A stretch of DNA of 43,003 bases. Source: Variovorax sp. KBW07 (GTDB lineage Bacteria; Pseudomonadota; Gammaproteobacteria; Burkholderiales; Burkholderiaceae_C). Position numbers and translations under genes: made by a program. Under the pieces are notes generated by a model. That model was not told where the DNA came from. It ran no database searches and was given only the letters and a program-made list of their open reading frames with translations. Shown here in pieces: positions 26,678-34,937 of this stretch (positions are counted from its first letter, which is position 1; every line of letters begins with the position of its first letter). The stretch is from assembly GCF_003852515.1 (NCBI RefSeq), contig NZ_QAJK01000083.1, positions 1 to 43,003 on the forward strand, in the 5' to 3' direction.

Positions 26678-27445
26678 ATGTACACGGAACAAGGCGGCGA
26701 AGGCCCGGACCTGCTGCTCATGCTGCACGGCATGGGCGCGACGGGCGCGGTGTGGTCGCCGATGTGCGCCAACGCCGGCACGCGTTGGCGTGGCCGCTGG
26801 CTGGTTGTCGACCTGCCGGGCCACGGCCAGTCCCATCGGCAAGACAGCTATGCCATCGGCCAGTACGCCGCCAGCGTCGCACGCGCGGTGTTGCCGCACA
26901 TCGACCCCGCTGGGCGCCTCGTGGTGCTCGGGCACTCGCTGGGCGGGGTTGTCGGCCTTGCGCTGGCAACGGGCTGGTTCGGCGTGGTGCCGCACCAGGT
27001 CTTCGCAGCCGGCATCAAGATCGCGTGGACCGACGAAGAGCTGCGCCGCATGGAGGCGTTGGCATCGCAGCCGGCCAAGACCTTCGCCACGGAAGAAGAG
27101 GCGAGGGACCGCTACCTGAAGGTCTCCGGCCTTGCCGGCATCGCCAACACGGCGGCGACACCCTACGTCGTGGGGCGGGGCATCGCGCGTGGCACGAATG
27201 ATGGTGATGGCTGGCGCCTCGCGATGGACCCTCGCGCCAATGGCGTGGGCAAGCCACCGATGGCCGAGCTGATGACGCTGGCGCGATGCCCTGTGCACCT
27301 GGGCTGTGGGCGCGACGACGCGCTGGTGACGATGGCGCAGACCCGCTCGCTCGATGCCGATGCGCGCGACCTCGGGCCGCATGGCCACAACGTGATGGTC
27401 GAGGCGCCCGGTCAGTTGTGGGACTGGCTTGCCTTGTTCCCCTGA
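26678..27445 (+). CDS. Alpha/beta hydrolase
   Basis: A 255-aa soluble alpha/beta hydrolase. The oxyanion region LMLHGMGATG is near residue 15-24, and the nucleophile elbow LGHSLGG places the serine near 90. A late Asp (GCGRDDAL) and His (GPHGHNVMVE) fit the rest of the triad. ATG at 26678 is chosen because GGAG lies 10 nt before it; two upstream in-frame ATGs lack this. Its 3' end overlaps the convergent RlmN-like gene by 34 bp. It is divergent from the SLAC1-type transporter. Substrate unknown. Confidence 0.9.
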   Translation: MYTEQGGEGPDLLLMLHGMGATGAVWSPMCANAGTRWRGRWLVVDLPGHGQSHRQDSYAIGQYAASVARAVLPHIDPAGRLVVLGHSLGGVVGLALATGWFGVVPHQVFAAGIKIAWTDEELRRMEALASQPAKTFATEEEARDRYLKVSGLAGIANTAATPYVVGRGIARGTNDGDGWRLAMDPRANGVGKPPMAELMTLARCPVHLGCGRDDALVTMAQTRSLDADARDLGPHGHNVMVEAPGQLWDWLALFP

Positions 27446-28476
27446 ACTTCTCCGGTCCGTCGAAGCGTCACCACGCGCACTTCGGCCGCGCGTGCCCGCA
27501 ACTGGCCGCACCCGCCGTCGACGTCCTGCCCGGCCGAGTTGCGCAGCTTGGTCAGAATGCCCTGCTGGTGCAGCGTGCGCGCGATCTGTTCGCAGCGCTC
27601 CCACGACGGGCGAGTGAAGGCCACGCCGTCCACCGCGTTGAAGGGAATGATGTTCAGCACGCCGTATTTGCCGGACAGCAGCCTGACGATGCCTTCGATT
27701 TCATCGGGCCCGTCGTTGACGCCTTCGAGCAGGGTCCACTGGTACTGAATGGGGTAGCCGGTGGCCCGCGCATAGTGCTCGCCCGCGGCGACCAGTTGTT
27801 CGGGCGTCATGGCCGGTGCGCGCGGCAGGAGCGTCTTGCGCAGGTCGGCTCGGGTGGTGTGCAACGAAAGCGCCAGCGCGGGCCTGACGCGTTCGTGCAG
27901 CAGCCGCTCGAACACACGCGGGTCGCCCACGGTCGAAAACACCAGGTTCTTGTGGCCGACGTTGCCCACGGTGCCGAGCAGGTCGATGGCCTCGATCACG
28001 TTGTCCAGGTTGTGGGCCGGTTCGCCCATGCCCATGAACACGACCTTGCGCACGGGCCGGCGCATGCGCGCAAGGGCGACCTGGGCAATGATCTCGGCGC
28101 TTCCCACCTGGCGCAGCAACCCTTCGCGGCCGGTCATGCAGAACTGGCACCCGACAGCGCACCCGACCTGCGACGACACGCACAGGCCGTCGCGGGGCAG
28201 CAGCACGCTCTCGACGGTCTGGCCGTCCGCCAGGGCGACGAGCAGCCGCTCGGAACCGTCGGCACCGGGGTGAATGGCGTGGATGCGCGCCAGCCCCGCA
28301 AGCTCGGCCTCGATGGCCGGCAGGGCCTGCAGCAGCGACGACGGAAAGAAGGTGCCGGGCAGGCGCCGGCCGCTGTCGCGGGGCAACGCATGGGACCACA
28401 GCCGCAGGATGCGCTGCTCGTGGCTGGGGCCTGCGCCGGCTTCCCGCAGTCGTCGTTTCAGTTCGTGGATTCGCAT
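27412..28476 (-). CDS. RlmN/Cfr-family radical SAM rRNA methyltransferase
   Basis: A 354-aa radical SAM enzyme of the RlmN/Cfr family, which methylates an adenine of 23S rRNA (C2 for RlmN, C8 for Cfr); RlmN also modifies some tRNAs. The iron-sulphur motif reads CAVGCQFC (CxxxCxxC), followed by MGMGEPAHNLDNV. The second catalytic cysteine is in DGGCGQL near the C-terminus, where RlmN has ACGQL. It is somewhat shorter than E. coli RlmN (384 aa) and has diverged at the C-terminal motif, so it may be an extra paralogue. ATG at 28476 (MRIHELKRR) fits the family; the frame runs on upstream but into another gene. Divergent from an exported hydrolase across 172 bp. Confidence 0.9.
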   Translation of the reverse strand: MRIHELKRRLREAGAGPSHEQRILRLWSHALPRDSGRRLPGTFFPSSLLQALPAIEAELAGLARIHAIHPGADGSERLLVALADGQTVESVLLPRDGLCVSSQVGCAVGCQFCMTGREGLLRQVGSAEIIAQVALARMRRPVRKVVFMGMGEPAHNLDNVIEAIDLLGTVGNVGHKNLVFSTVGDPRVFERLLHERVRPALALSLHTTRADLRKTLLPRAPAMTPEQLVAAGEHYARATGYPIQYQWTLLEGVNDGPDEIEGIVRLLSGKYGVLNIIPFNAVDGVAFTRPSWERCEQIARTLHQQGILTKLRNSAGQDVDGGCGQLRARAAEVRVVTLRRTGEVQGNKASQSHN

Positions 28477-28580
28477 GCGCTGGCTGGGGCAAAGGGGTGG
28501 TCGACAGGCGACAGATTGTGCACGGCGGTCGTCGGAGGGCGCCGTGGGCTGCCTGCCGGCCCGGACGGCAGTAGCATTTG

Positions 28581-28600
28581 TTCGTTCGTTCGTTCGTTCG
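28581..28600 (+). repeat. Tetranucleotide tandem repeat (TTCG)5
   Basis: Five perfect TTCG units in the gap between the divergent RlmN-like and exported hydrolase genes, 48 bp before the hydrolase ATG. Slippage could change promoter spacing; five units is short for phase variation. Confidence 0.85.
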
Positions 28601-28648
28601 CTCGGGAGGCACCGGGGGCCGAAGGCCCTTTCACACAGGAGAACGTCG

Positions 28649-29452
28649 ATGCGCAACCTTCTCGGCCATGGAATCGCGGGCTTGCTGCTGGCACTGGCGT
28701 CGCAAGTCCACGCGCAGGCCACGCAGACGGTGGTGGACATTCCGACCCGGCCCGGGGTGACGCAGCGAATGCTGGTGCTGTCGCCGCCACCGTCGGCAGG
28801 CGCGCCCAAGGCCGCGGTGATCCTGCTGGCAGGCGGGCACGGCGGGCTGCAGATCTTTCCCAATGGATCGTTCAAGTGGGGCGCCGGAAACTTTCTCGTT
28901 CGCGCGCGGCAGTTGTTTGCAGACCAGGGGCTGATGGTGGCCGTGGTCGATGCCCCGTCGGACCGGCAGAACCCGCTGTACCTGAGCGGGTTTCGCCAGA
29001 AGCCGGAGCATGCGGCCGACATGAAGGCGGCCATCGCGTGGATGCGCGAGCAATCGAAGGCGCCGGTGTGGCTGGTGGGCACCAGCCGCGGTACGCAATC
29101 GGCCGCGTACGTGGCCACGGAGCTTTCCGGTCCCGAAGGGCCGGACGGCATCGTGCTGACCTCGACCATCCTGACCGACACGAATGGCCGGTCCGTTCCG
29201 GCGATGCCGCTGGAAAAGGTTCGGGTTCCGGTTCTCGTGGTGCATCACGAGCAAGACGGCTGCGCGCTTTGCTCTTTTGCCAACGTGCCGACACTGATGG
29301 CAAAGCTCGACAACTCGCCGAGAAAGGCGCTGCTGAGCTTCAAGGGCGGGGAGAACAAGGGCGACGCATGCGAGGCCATGGCGTATCACGGCTTCAACGG
29401 GCTCGACCGCGAGGTCGTCCAGCAGATCGCGGACTGGGTGGTTGCCAGGTAG
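28649..29452 (+). CDS. Exported alpha/beta hydrolase
   Basis: A 267-aa protein with a Sec signal peptide (NLLGHGIAGLLLALASQVHA, cleavage after about residue 22) and an alpha/beta hydrolase fold. A Gly-rich oxyanion segment (AGGHGG) is followed by the nucleophile elbow GTSRGT instead of the more common GxSxGG. A late Asp-Gly (EQDGCALC) and His (MAYHGFNG) complete a plausible triad; the two cysteines CALC could form a disulphide in the periplasm. AGGAGA precedes the ATG at 28649 by 6 nt; longer starts were rejected because the signal peptide starts here. The TTCG repeat lies upstream. Function beyond hydrolase is unknown. Confidence 0.87.
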   Translation: MRNLLGHGIAGLLLALASQVHAQATQTVVDIPTRPGVTQRMLVLSPPPSAGAPKAAVILLAGGHGGLQIFPNGSFKWGAGNFLVRARQLFADQGLMVAVVDAPSDRQNPLYLSGFRQKPEHAADMKAAIAWMREQSKAPVWLVGTSRGTQSAAYVATELSGPEGPDGIVLTSTILTDTNGRSVPAMPLEKVRVPVLVVHHEQDGCALCSFANVPTLMAKLDNSPRKALLSFKGGENKGDACEAMAYHGFNGLDREVVQQIADWVVAR

Positions 29453-29495
29453 GCGGGGCAAGGCAGGGATGTCCGGCCCTGCGAAGAAAAGAACG

Positions 29496-30356
29496 CTAGC
29501 CCCGCACCGCGCTCCTGAAGGCCGCCGACAACGCATCGAGCGCATCGCGTGGCCGGCCGTCCTTCACCCGCGAGTGAAGCAGCACCGGCAAGCGCGGCAG
29601 GCCGGGAAGCCCGAGCTTGGCGCCGACATCGATGGCGCCGAACGGCAGCATGCGCGGCGCCAATGCGGCCACGCCCAGCCCAGCCATGACGGCCGCAACA
29701 ACTGCTGCAACGCCGCCGCCCACAAATACTTCTGTCCGCGGCACGCGCGCCGCATCGAGCAGTTGCCCGGCCAGCGCACGCACACCGCAGGGCTCGGCCA
29801 TGGTGGCCAGTGGCAGGGGCTCGCCCGCGCGGTGCTGCCAGCCTGGCGCGGCGAACCAGCCGAACTTTTCTTCGGCAAGAAGTTCGCCGTCGTTTCGCCC
29901 GGCATGCAGGCGAACGATGACGGTGTCGAGCTCCCGCCGGTCGAAGCTTTGCAGCAGGTCGCCCGACGAGCCGATGCGAATTTCGATCAGCAGCTGCGGG
30001 TCTTGCGCGTTCATGCGCGCGATGAGCGCGGGAAGCTCGGGTCCCGCCACGTGGTCGCTGATGCCGATGGTCAGTCGCTGCCGGGCTTCTTCGGCAAACA
30101 CGGTGAGCGCGCGATCGTGCACTTCGAGCAGTGCGCGCGCATGTTCCAGAAAGGCCGCGCCCCGCGCCGAAAGCTCGACCGACCGGGGCGTGCGTTCGAT
30201 GAGCCGGCAGCCGAGCCTGTCTTCGAGCCGCTTCAGTTTCAGGCTGACGCCGGCCTGCGTGGTTTGCATGGCTTCGGCCGCGCGGGTGAAGCTGCCGAGC
30301 TCGACGATGCGGATGAATGCCTCGACGGCGTCGAGGTCGAGTGGTCGTTCAATCAT
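29496..30356 (-). CDS. LysR family transcriptional regulator
   Basis: A 286-aa LysR-type regulator. The winged HTH is at residues 1-65 (DLDAVEAFIRIVELGSFTRA, QAGVSLKLKRLEDRLGCRLIER) and the periplasmic-binding-like effector domain at about 90-280. It is divergent from a tautomerase gene 93 bp away and is probably its activator; a 16-bp palindrome lies between the two genes. The inducer is unknown. Confidence 0.95.
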   Translation of the reverse strand: MIERPLDLDAVEAFIRIVELGSFTRAAEAMQTTQAGVSLKLKRLEDRLGCRLIERTPRSVELSARGAAFLEHARALLEVHDRALTVFAEEARQRLTIGISDHVAGPELPALIARMNAQDPQLLIEIRIGSSGDLLQSFDRRELDTVIVRLHAGRNDGELLAEEKFGWFAAPGWQHRAGEPLPLATMAEPCGVRALAGQLLDAARVPRTEVFVGGGVAAVVAAVMAGLGVAALAPRMLPFGAIDVGAKLGLPGLPRLPVLLHSRVKDGRPRDALDALSAAFRSAVRG

Positions 30357-30400
30357 TTCAAAAAATTGTCGTTGATATAAATATCAATAGCAATTTGAAA
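30356..30400. promoter_or_regulatory. LysR-type operator region with nested inverted repeats
   Basis: TTGATAT-AA-ATATCAA (30372-30387) is a palindrome with 7-bp perfect arms. Around it, TTTCAAAAAATTG (30356-30368) and CAATTTGAAA (30391-30400) are reverse complements apart from three extra A. The stretch is AT-rich and lies between divergent lysR and tautomerase genes, as expected for a LysR box with autoregulation. Confidence 0.7.
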
Positions 30401-30449
30401 TGACTAGCATGAAGCCGGGACGACAAGCAAACAAGGAAAGGACTCCCCG

Positions 30450-30827
30450 ATGCCTCTGCTTCATATCTCGCTGCGCGCCGGCAAGCCGGACGCCTACCGG
30501 CAGGCGATTTTCGACAGCCTCTACCGCGCGATGCGCGACACGCTGGCCGTGCCTGAAGACGACCAGTTCATGACGCTGACCGAGCACGATGCCGCGAACT
30601 TTCGCTACGGCAATGCCTTTGGCATGGCCCGAAGCGACGACCTGGTGTTCATCCGCATCACCGTGTTCAACACGCGCACGGCGGAGCAGAAGAAGGCGCT
30701 GTTCCAGCGCATCGCGGAACTGCTCGGCGACAGCCCCGGCATCCGGCCGGAGGACGTGTTCGTGACCATTGCCGACGCGCCGAAAGAGAACTGGTCGGTG
30801 GGCAACGGCCTCGCGCAATTTGCCTGA
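30450..30827 (+). CDS. Tautomerase family protein
   Basis: A 125-aa protein of the tautomerase (4-oxalocrotonate tautomerase/MIF-like) superfamily. Pro2 directly after the initiator Met (MPLLHISL) is the catalytic base once Met is removed. Two beta-alpha-beta units can be seen (about 1-60 and 65-120), so it is a long, two-unit member. AAGGAAAGGA lies 7-16 nt before the ATG. Divergent from a LysR gene, which probably controls it. Substrate unknown; keto-enol tautomerisation or dehalogenation is known in the family. Confidence 0.9.
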   Translation: MPLLHISLRAGKPDAYRQAIFDSLYRAMRDTLAVPEDDQFMTLTEHDAANFRYGNAFGMARSDDLVFIRITVFNTRTAEQKKALFQRIAELLGDSPGIRPEDVFVTIADAPKENWSVGNGLAQFA

Positions 30828-30845
30828 GGCGTTGCTGCCCCAGCC

Positions 30846-32183
30846 TCAACGCTGCGGCATGTCCTTCACCGAATACCCCAGGCTCACCGTCGCATCTTCC
30901 GGAATCGCGGGCATGGTCGCGTTCCACTTCAACCAGTCCGCCCGCATGGCGGCCAGCCGCTCGGGCTCTTTCTTTCCGAGGTTCGCGCGCTCGCGCTCAT
31001 CGGCGGGAATGTTGAACAGGTATTCGTTGCCGTCGACCTGCAGGTATTTCCAGTCGCCATCGCGCAGCGCCTGCTGGCCGCGATGGTTCATGCGCCAGTG
31101 CAGCGGGCGGCGGAAGCTGTGCGTTGCATCTTTCAGCACGGGCATCAACGACACGCCATCGAGCGGGTACGCCGCATCGGCCTTCACGCCGGCCGCGTCG
31201 AGCATGGTGGCGGACCAGTCCATGGTCATGCACAGCTGCTTGCTCTCGCCGCCCTTGGCAATTACCGCGGGCCAGTGCGCGATCCATGGCACGCGGATGC
31301 CGCCTTCGGTCAGGTCCATCTTGCCGCCGACCAGTGGCCAGTTGTCCGAAAAGCGCTCGCCGCCGTTGTCGCTGGTGAACACGACGAGCGTGTTGTCGGC
31401 CATGCCGTGCTTTTGCAGCGCGGCCATGATCCAGCCGATGCCCTCGTCCATGTGATGGATCATGCGGCGGTACACATGGATGTTGCCGCCAGCCAGGTCG
31501 AACAGGTTGTCCTTGATGGTCGGCGCCTTCTCTGCGTCGTCGCGCGTTTCCCACGGCCAGTGCGGCGCGGTGTAGTGCAGGCTCAGGAAGAAGGGGGCGT
31601 CTTTCTCTTTCTTCTGCAGATCGGCCATGCGCTCCACGTAGTCGACGGCGCGCTTGGAAAAAATGTCGGTGAGGTAACCCTCTTCCTGCTTGTCTTCTTC
31701 ACCGAACCACAGGTCGTGCCGGCCGGTGGAATCGCAGTGGGTGAAGTAGTCGACGCCGCCCGACATGGGGCCGAAGAATTCGTCGTAGCCCGAGCGCAGC
31801 GGGCCGAAGCTGGGCGGGTAGCCCAGGTGCCACTTGCCGATAAGGGCGGTCTGGTAGCCGCTGGCTTTCAGCAACGACGGCAGGGTGGGGTGGTCGGTCG
31901 GCAGGCCGAGCGTGCTGCTGCCGCGGCTCTTGCTGTTGATGGGCTCTTCGGCCGCGCCGCGCAGCCGGTACTGGTAGCGCGCGGTAATCATCGCGAAGCG
32001 CGTGGGCGAGCACACGGGCGAGTTCGAGTAGCCCTGCGTGAGCTTCAGGCCGTTGGCGGCCAGCCCGTCGAGCACGGGCGACACGGGGCCGAACACGGCA
32101 TCGCGGCCGCCGTAGCAGCCAAGGTCGGCATAGCCGAGGTCGTCGGCCACGATGAAGATGATGTTGGGTCTGCTGCTGGTCAT
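30846..32183 (-). CDS. Sulfatase (arylsulfatase-like)
   Basis: A 445-aa type I sulfatase that hydrolyses sulfate esters. The formylglycine motif CSPTR is at residues 58-62 with Cys58 as the residue to be converted. Metal ligands are visible: Asp14-Asp15 in IVADDLGYADLG and the TSDNGG segment later. KWHLG and HYTAPHWPW are also typical. No signal peptide, so it may be cytoplasmic or use another route. Cys-type activation needs a formylglycine-generating enzyme, not seen here. ATG at 32183 is chosen because the family begins RPNIIFIVADD. It is third in an operon after two Bug proteins (23 bp gap). Substrate could be a sulfated aromatic or sugar brought in by the system. Confidence 0.93.
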   Translation of the reverse strand: MTSSRPNIIFIVADDLGYADLGCYGGRDAVFGPVSPVLDGLAANGLKLTQGYSNSPVCSPTRFAMITARYQYRLRGAAEEPINSKSRGSSTLGLPTDHPTLPSLLKASGYQTALIGKWHLGYPPSFGPLRSGYDEFFGPMSGGVDYFTHCDSTGRHDLWFGEEDKQEEGYLTDIFSKRAVDYVERMADLQKKEKDAPFFLSLHYTAPHWPWETRDDAEKAPTIKDNLFDLAGGNIHVYRRMIHHMDEGIGWIMAALQKHGMADNTLVVFTSDNGGERFSDNWPLVGGKMDLTEGGIRVPWIAHWPAVIAKGGESKQLCMTMDWSATMLDAAGVKADAAYPLDGVSLMPVLKDATHSFRRPLHWRMNHRGQQALRDGDWKYLQVDGNEYLFNIPADERERANLGKKEPERLAAMRADWLKWNATMPAIPEDATVSLGYSVKDMPQR

Positions 32184-32206
32184 GTCTCTGGATCGGTGCA
32201 AGGGGT

Positions 32207-33220
32207 TCAGGGCTGGTAGCCGGACTTCTGGACGACGGGGCTCCACTGCGCGCGGTAGGCCTTCAGCATGGCCACGGTCTGTGCCTGCGTGCTGACCACG
32301 GGCGTCATGCCCGAGTCCTTGAACTTGCGCTGGGTGTCGGGGTCTTGCATGACTTCGCGGATGGCGGTGGCCAGCCGGTCGGCCTTGTCCTTCGGCATGC
32401 TGGTGGGCGCGAAGAAGGTGTTCCAGCCGGTGGCGGCCAGGTCAAGCCCGGCTTCCTTGAAGGTCGGGATGTTGGGCGCGAACGGCGAGCGCTTGGCGCC
32501 CGACAGCGCCAGGATGCGCAGCTTGCCCGCGTTGTGCTGCGGCAGCACCACGTCTTCGGTGTCGACGGCAATGGGCACCTGCCCGCCGATGAGGTCGTTC
32601 AGCAGCGGCGCGGAGCCGCGGTAGCCGATCACCTGGGTCTGCACATTGGCCTTCTCGCCCATCATCAGGCCGAAGAAGTGCGGCAGGCTGCCGGTGGCCG
32701 GCACGCCCACGTTGGCCTGCGCGGGGTTGGCGCGCATCCATGCGAGCAGGTGGCCCAGCTCGCGCACCGGCAGGGTGGGCGACACGGCCAGCGCGAAGTC
32801 GTAGTCGTTGACGTGGGACACGGGCACGAAGTCGCGCTCGGCGTCGTAGTTGTTGTCCTTGAAGACCAGCGGCGCCACCACCATCACTGCGGGGTTGGCG
32901 AGCATCAGCACGTTCTGGTTGGCGGGCGTGATCTTCACCTGCTGCGCCGCAAGGCGGCCGCCGGCACCGGGCTTGTTGTCGACGATGACGGGCACGCCCA
33001 GCCTGGCGCCGAGCTTGTCGCCGACGATGCGCGCCACGCGGTCGGTGGCGCCGCCGGGTGCGTAGCCGACCACGATGTGCAGCGGGCTGTCGAGCGATGG
33101 CGATTGCGATTGCGATTGTGCGTATGCGGTGGTGCCGGTGGTGGCGATGGGCGCCACAACGCAGGCTGCGGCCAGCAACGTGGCAAGGCGGCGGGTGATG
33201 GGTGTGTTTCGGGTCGTCAT
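32207..33220 (-). CDS. Bug/TctC family periplasmic binding protein
   Basis: A 337-aa tripartite-tricarboxylate-transporter-type substrate-binding protein (Bug family), exported by a Sec signal (RRLATLLAAACVVAPIATTG..AYA). The typical opening HIVVGYAPGGATDRVAR and VDNKPGAGGRLAA are present, and the family end motif precedes the C-terminus. ATG at 33220 is preferred over an upstream TTG. Bug proteins bind carboxylates; here the neighbour sulfatase suggests a sulfated or carboxylated aromatic ligand, by inference. No TctA/TctB membrane genes are adjacent, so partners lie elsewhere or the protein acts as a sensor. Gap to the first Bug gene is 17 bp. Confidence 0.93.
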   Translation of the reverse strand: MTTRNTPITRRLATLLAAACVVAPIATTGTTAYAQSQSQSPSLDSPLHIVVGYAPGGATDRVARIVGDKLGARLGVPVIVDNKPGAGGRLAAQQVKITPANQNVLMLANPAVMVVAPLVFKDNNYDAERDFVPVSHVNDYDFALAVSPTLPVRELGHLLAWMRANPAQANVGVPATGSLPHFFGLMMGEKANVQTQVIGYRGSAPLLNDLIGGQVPIAVDTEDVVLPQHNAGKLRILALSGAKRSPFAPNIPTFKEAGLDLAATGWNTFFAPTSMPKDKADRLATAIREVMQDPDTQRKFKDSGMTPVVSTQAQTVAMLKAYRAQWSPVVQKSGYQP

Positions 33221-33237
33221 GGTGGCTTCTTGCGGGG

Positions 33238-34239
33238 TCAATCGTTGGCTTGGAAATTCACGGCCTTCATGATGCCCGCCCAGCGCGCCGTGTCTTCGCG
33301 CATGGTCTTCAGCAGCGCTTCGCTGCCGTCGCCGACGGGGTACATGCCGTTCTGCAACAGCTGCTGGCGCACTTCGCGCGTGTTCACGGCGCGGGTGAAT
33401 TCGGCGCGCAGCTTGTCGATGATGGGCTGCGGCGTTTTAAGCGGCGCGTAGTACGCAAACCATGCGGTCGCGACCACGTCCTTGTAGCCGCTCTCCACGA
33501 AGCTCGGCAGGTTGGGCATGAGCGGCGAGCGCTTGTCGCCGCTGGTGGCCAGCACCTTCACGCGGCCCGAAGGCAGCATCTGCTGCGCGCCGCCGATGGT
33601 GTCGAAGTACACGGGCACGGTGCCGCCCATCACGTCTTGCCGCGCGGGCGTGGAGCCGCGGTAGGGCACATGCATCATCTTCAGGCCGGCCGCGCGGTTG
33701 AGCATTTCGCCCAGAAAGTGCGAGGGCGTGCCTGCGCCATACGAGGCAAAGCTCACCTTGTCGCCCTGCGCCTTGGCCCAGGCAATGAACTCGGGCAGCG
33801 TGTTGGCGGGCACGTCCTTGTTGACGACCAGCGCCAGCTCGAAGCGGGCCGCATTGAGGATCGGCACAAAGTCCCTGATCGGGTCGTACGAGAGGTTGCG
33901 GTAGGCGCTGGGAAACATGGTCATCATGCTGGCCGTGCCCAGCAACAGCATGTGGCCATCGGGCGGCGCCGTCTTCACGGCCTCGACCGCGATGCGGCCC
34001 GCCGCGCCCGAGCGGTTGTCGACGATCAGCGGGCCCAGCGCGTCGCGCACCTGCTGCGCAATGGCGCGCGTCAGCACGTCTTGCGTGCCGCCGGCGGGCA
34101 CGCCGATCAGCACCTTGATGGGCTGGCCGGGCGTGAAGGCCGGCTGGGCTTGGGCCAGCGACGCGGCGGGGGCGAGCGCAAGGGCACCCAGCGCGGCAAG
34201 GGCGTGGCGGCGGTTCGGATGATCGGGAATCAGGGGCAT
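33238..34239 (-). CDS. Bug/TctC family periplasmic binding protein
   Basis: A second Bug-family binding protein, 333 aa, first gene of the Bug-Bug-sulfatase operon. The signal peptide includes NRRHALAALGALALAPAA and ends AQAQ; the twin Arg could allow Tat export, but Sec is as likely. VLIGVPAGGTQDVLTR and VDNRSGAAGRIAVEA are family motifs. ATG at 34239 is chosen because GGAGA lies 9 nt before it; an ATG ten codons upstream has no ribosome site. It is divergent from a MarR gene. The two Bug proteins differ clearly, so they are not a recent duplication and may bind different ligands. Confidence 0.93.
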   Translation of the reverse strand: MPLIPDHPNRRHALAALGALALAPAASLAQAQPAFTPGQPIKVLIGVPAGGTQDVLTRAIAQQVRDALGPLIVDNRSGAAGRIAVEAVKTAPPDGHMLLLGTASMMTMFPSAYRNLSYDPIRDFVPILNAARFELALVVNKDVPANTLPEFIAWAKAQGDKVSFASYGAGTPSHFLGEMLNRAAGLKMMHVPYRGSTPARQDVMGGTVPVYFDTIGGAQQMLPSGRVKVLATSGDKRSPLMPNLPSFVESGYKDVVATAWFAYYAPLKTPQPIIDKLRAEFTRAVNTREVRQQLLQNGMYPVGDGSEALLKTMREDTARWAGIMKAVNFQAND

Positions 34240-34332
34240 GGGGCGGGGTCTCCGGAAGCTCTGTTTCATTTGTTCTGCAAGGCCGGGCGCTGGAGCCGCG
34301 ACTGCGGACGATTCTGGAGACGCTACATTCGA

Positions 34333-34340
34333 TTGATCAA
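34333..34340. promoter_or_regulatory. Possible MarR operator
   Basis: TTGATCAA, an 8-bp perfect palindrome in an AT-rich patch (GATTGATCAAATCAA) between the divergent Bug operon and MarR gene. TTG...CAA half sites are typical of MarR operators. Short, so uncertain. Confidence 0.35.
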
Positions 34341-34379
34341 ATCAACCATTGCCCGGATTTACCCGGCCCCGCACCCGAA

Positions 34380-34937
34380 ATGACTGCCGCCGACGCCGAC
34401 GCCGCTGCACCACGCCGACCGCTGGACGACCTGCTGCTGTACCGGCTGTCGCGCCTGCTGGCCGTGGCGGGCAGCATGGTGATTCGCCTGTGCGAAGGGC
34501 GCTTCGGCATCACGCGGCGCGAGTGGCGGCTGATCGCCGTGCTGGCCAGCCGTGGCGAGCTGAATTCGTCGCAGCTTGCCGAGCATGCCCAGCTCGACCG
34601 GGCGCGCACCTCCAAGGCCGTGGGCTCCATCGTTGCCAAGCAACTGGTCACGCGCGTGGCCCGCGCGGGCGACCGGCGGCAGGTGCAGCTGGGCCTGACC
34701 GAAGCGGGCAGGGCGCTGTACGACGAACTTTTTCCGCTGGTCACGCAGATCAACGCCGAGCTGATGGGCGCGCTCGATGCAGCCGACGCCCAGCGCTTCG
34801 ATGCTTCGCTGAACCGCCTGCAGGCGCAGGCCGAGCGCATGGTCGAGAAGGCCGTGCTGCCCAAGGCCGACCGCGGGCGCCACGCGCAGACACCGCCCCG
34901 GCCGCGCCAGGGCGCGCGCGACCGAGTGGCACGATGA
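34380..34937 (+). CDS. MarR family transcriptional regulator
   Basis: A 185-aa MarR-type regulator: HTH at about 62-88 (LNSSQLAEHAQLDRARTSKAV), wing with RAGDRRQVQLGLT, and a C-terminal basic tail of about 25 residues (KADRGRHAQTPPRPRQG) longer than usual. It is divergent from the Bug-Bug-sulfatase operon, which it likely controls. Its stop overlaps the start of the next gene (ATGA), so it is also coupled to the membrane-anchored protein and PrsW-like protease. Confidence 0.93.
   Translation: MTAADADAAAPRRPLDDLLLYRLSRLLAVAGSMVIRLCEGRFGITRREWRLIAVLASRGELNSSQLAEHAQLDRARTSKAVGSIVAKQLVTRVARAGDRRQVQLGLTEAGRALYDELFPLVTQINAELMGALDAADAQRFDASLNRLQAQAERMVEKAVLPKADRGRHAQTPPRPRQGARDRVAR

Noticed and set aside
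25368-27119. 583-codon plus-strand frame
   Set aside because: It is antisense to the SLAC1-type gene and rich in Gln/Arg/His, typical of a shadow frame in high-GC DNA.
27286-29499. 737-codon plus-strand frame
   Set aside because: It is antisense to the RlmN-like gene and out of frame with the exported hydrolase; no domain is seen.
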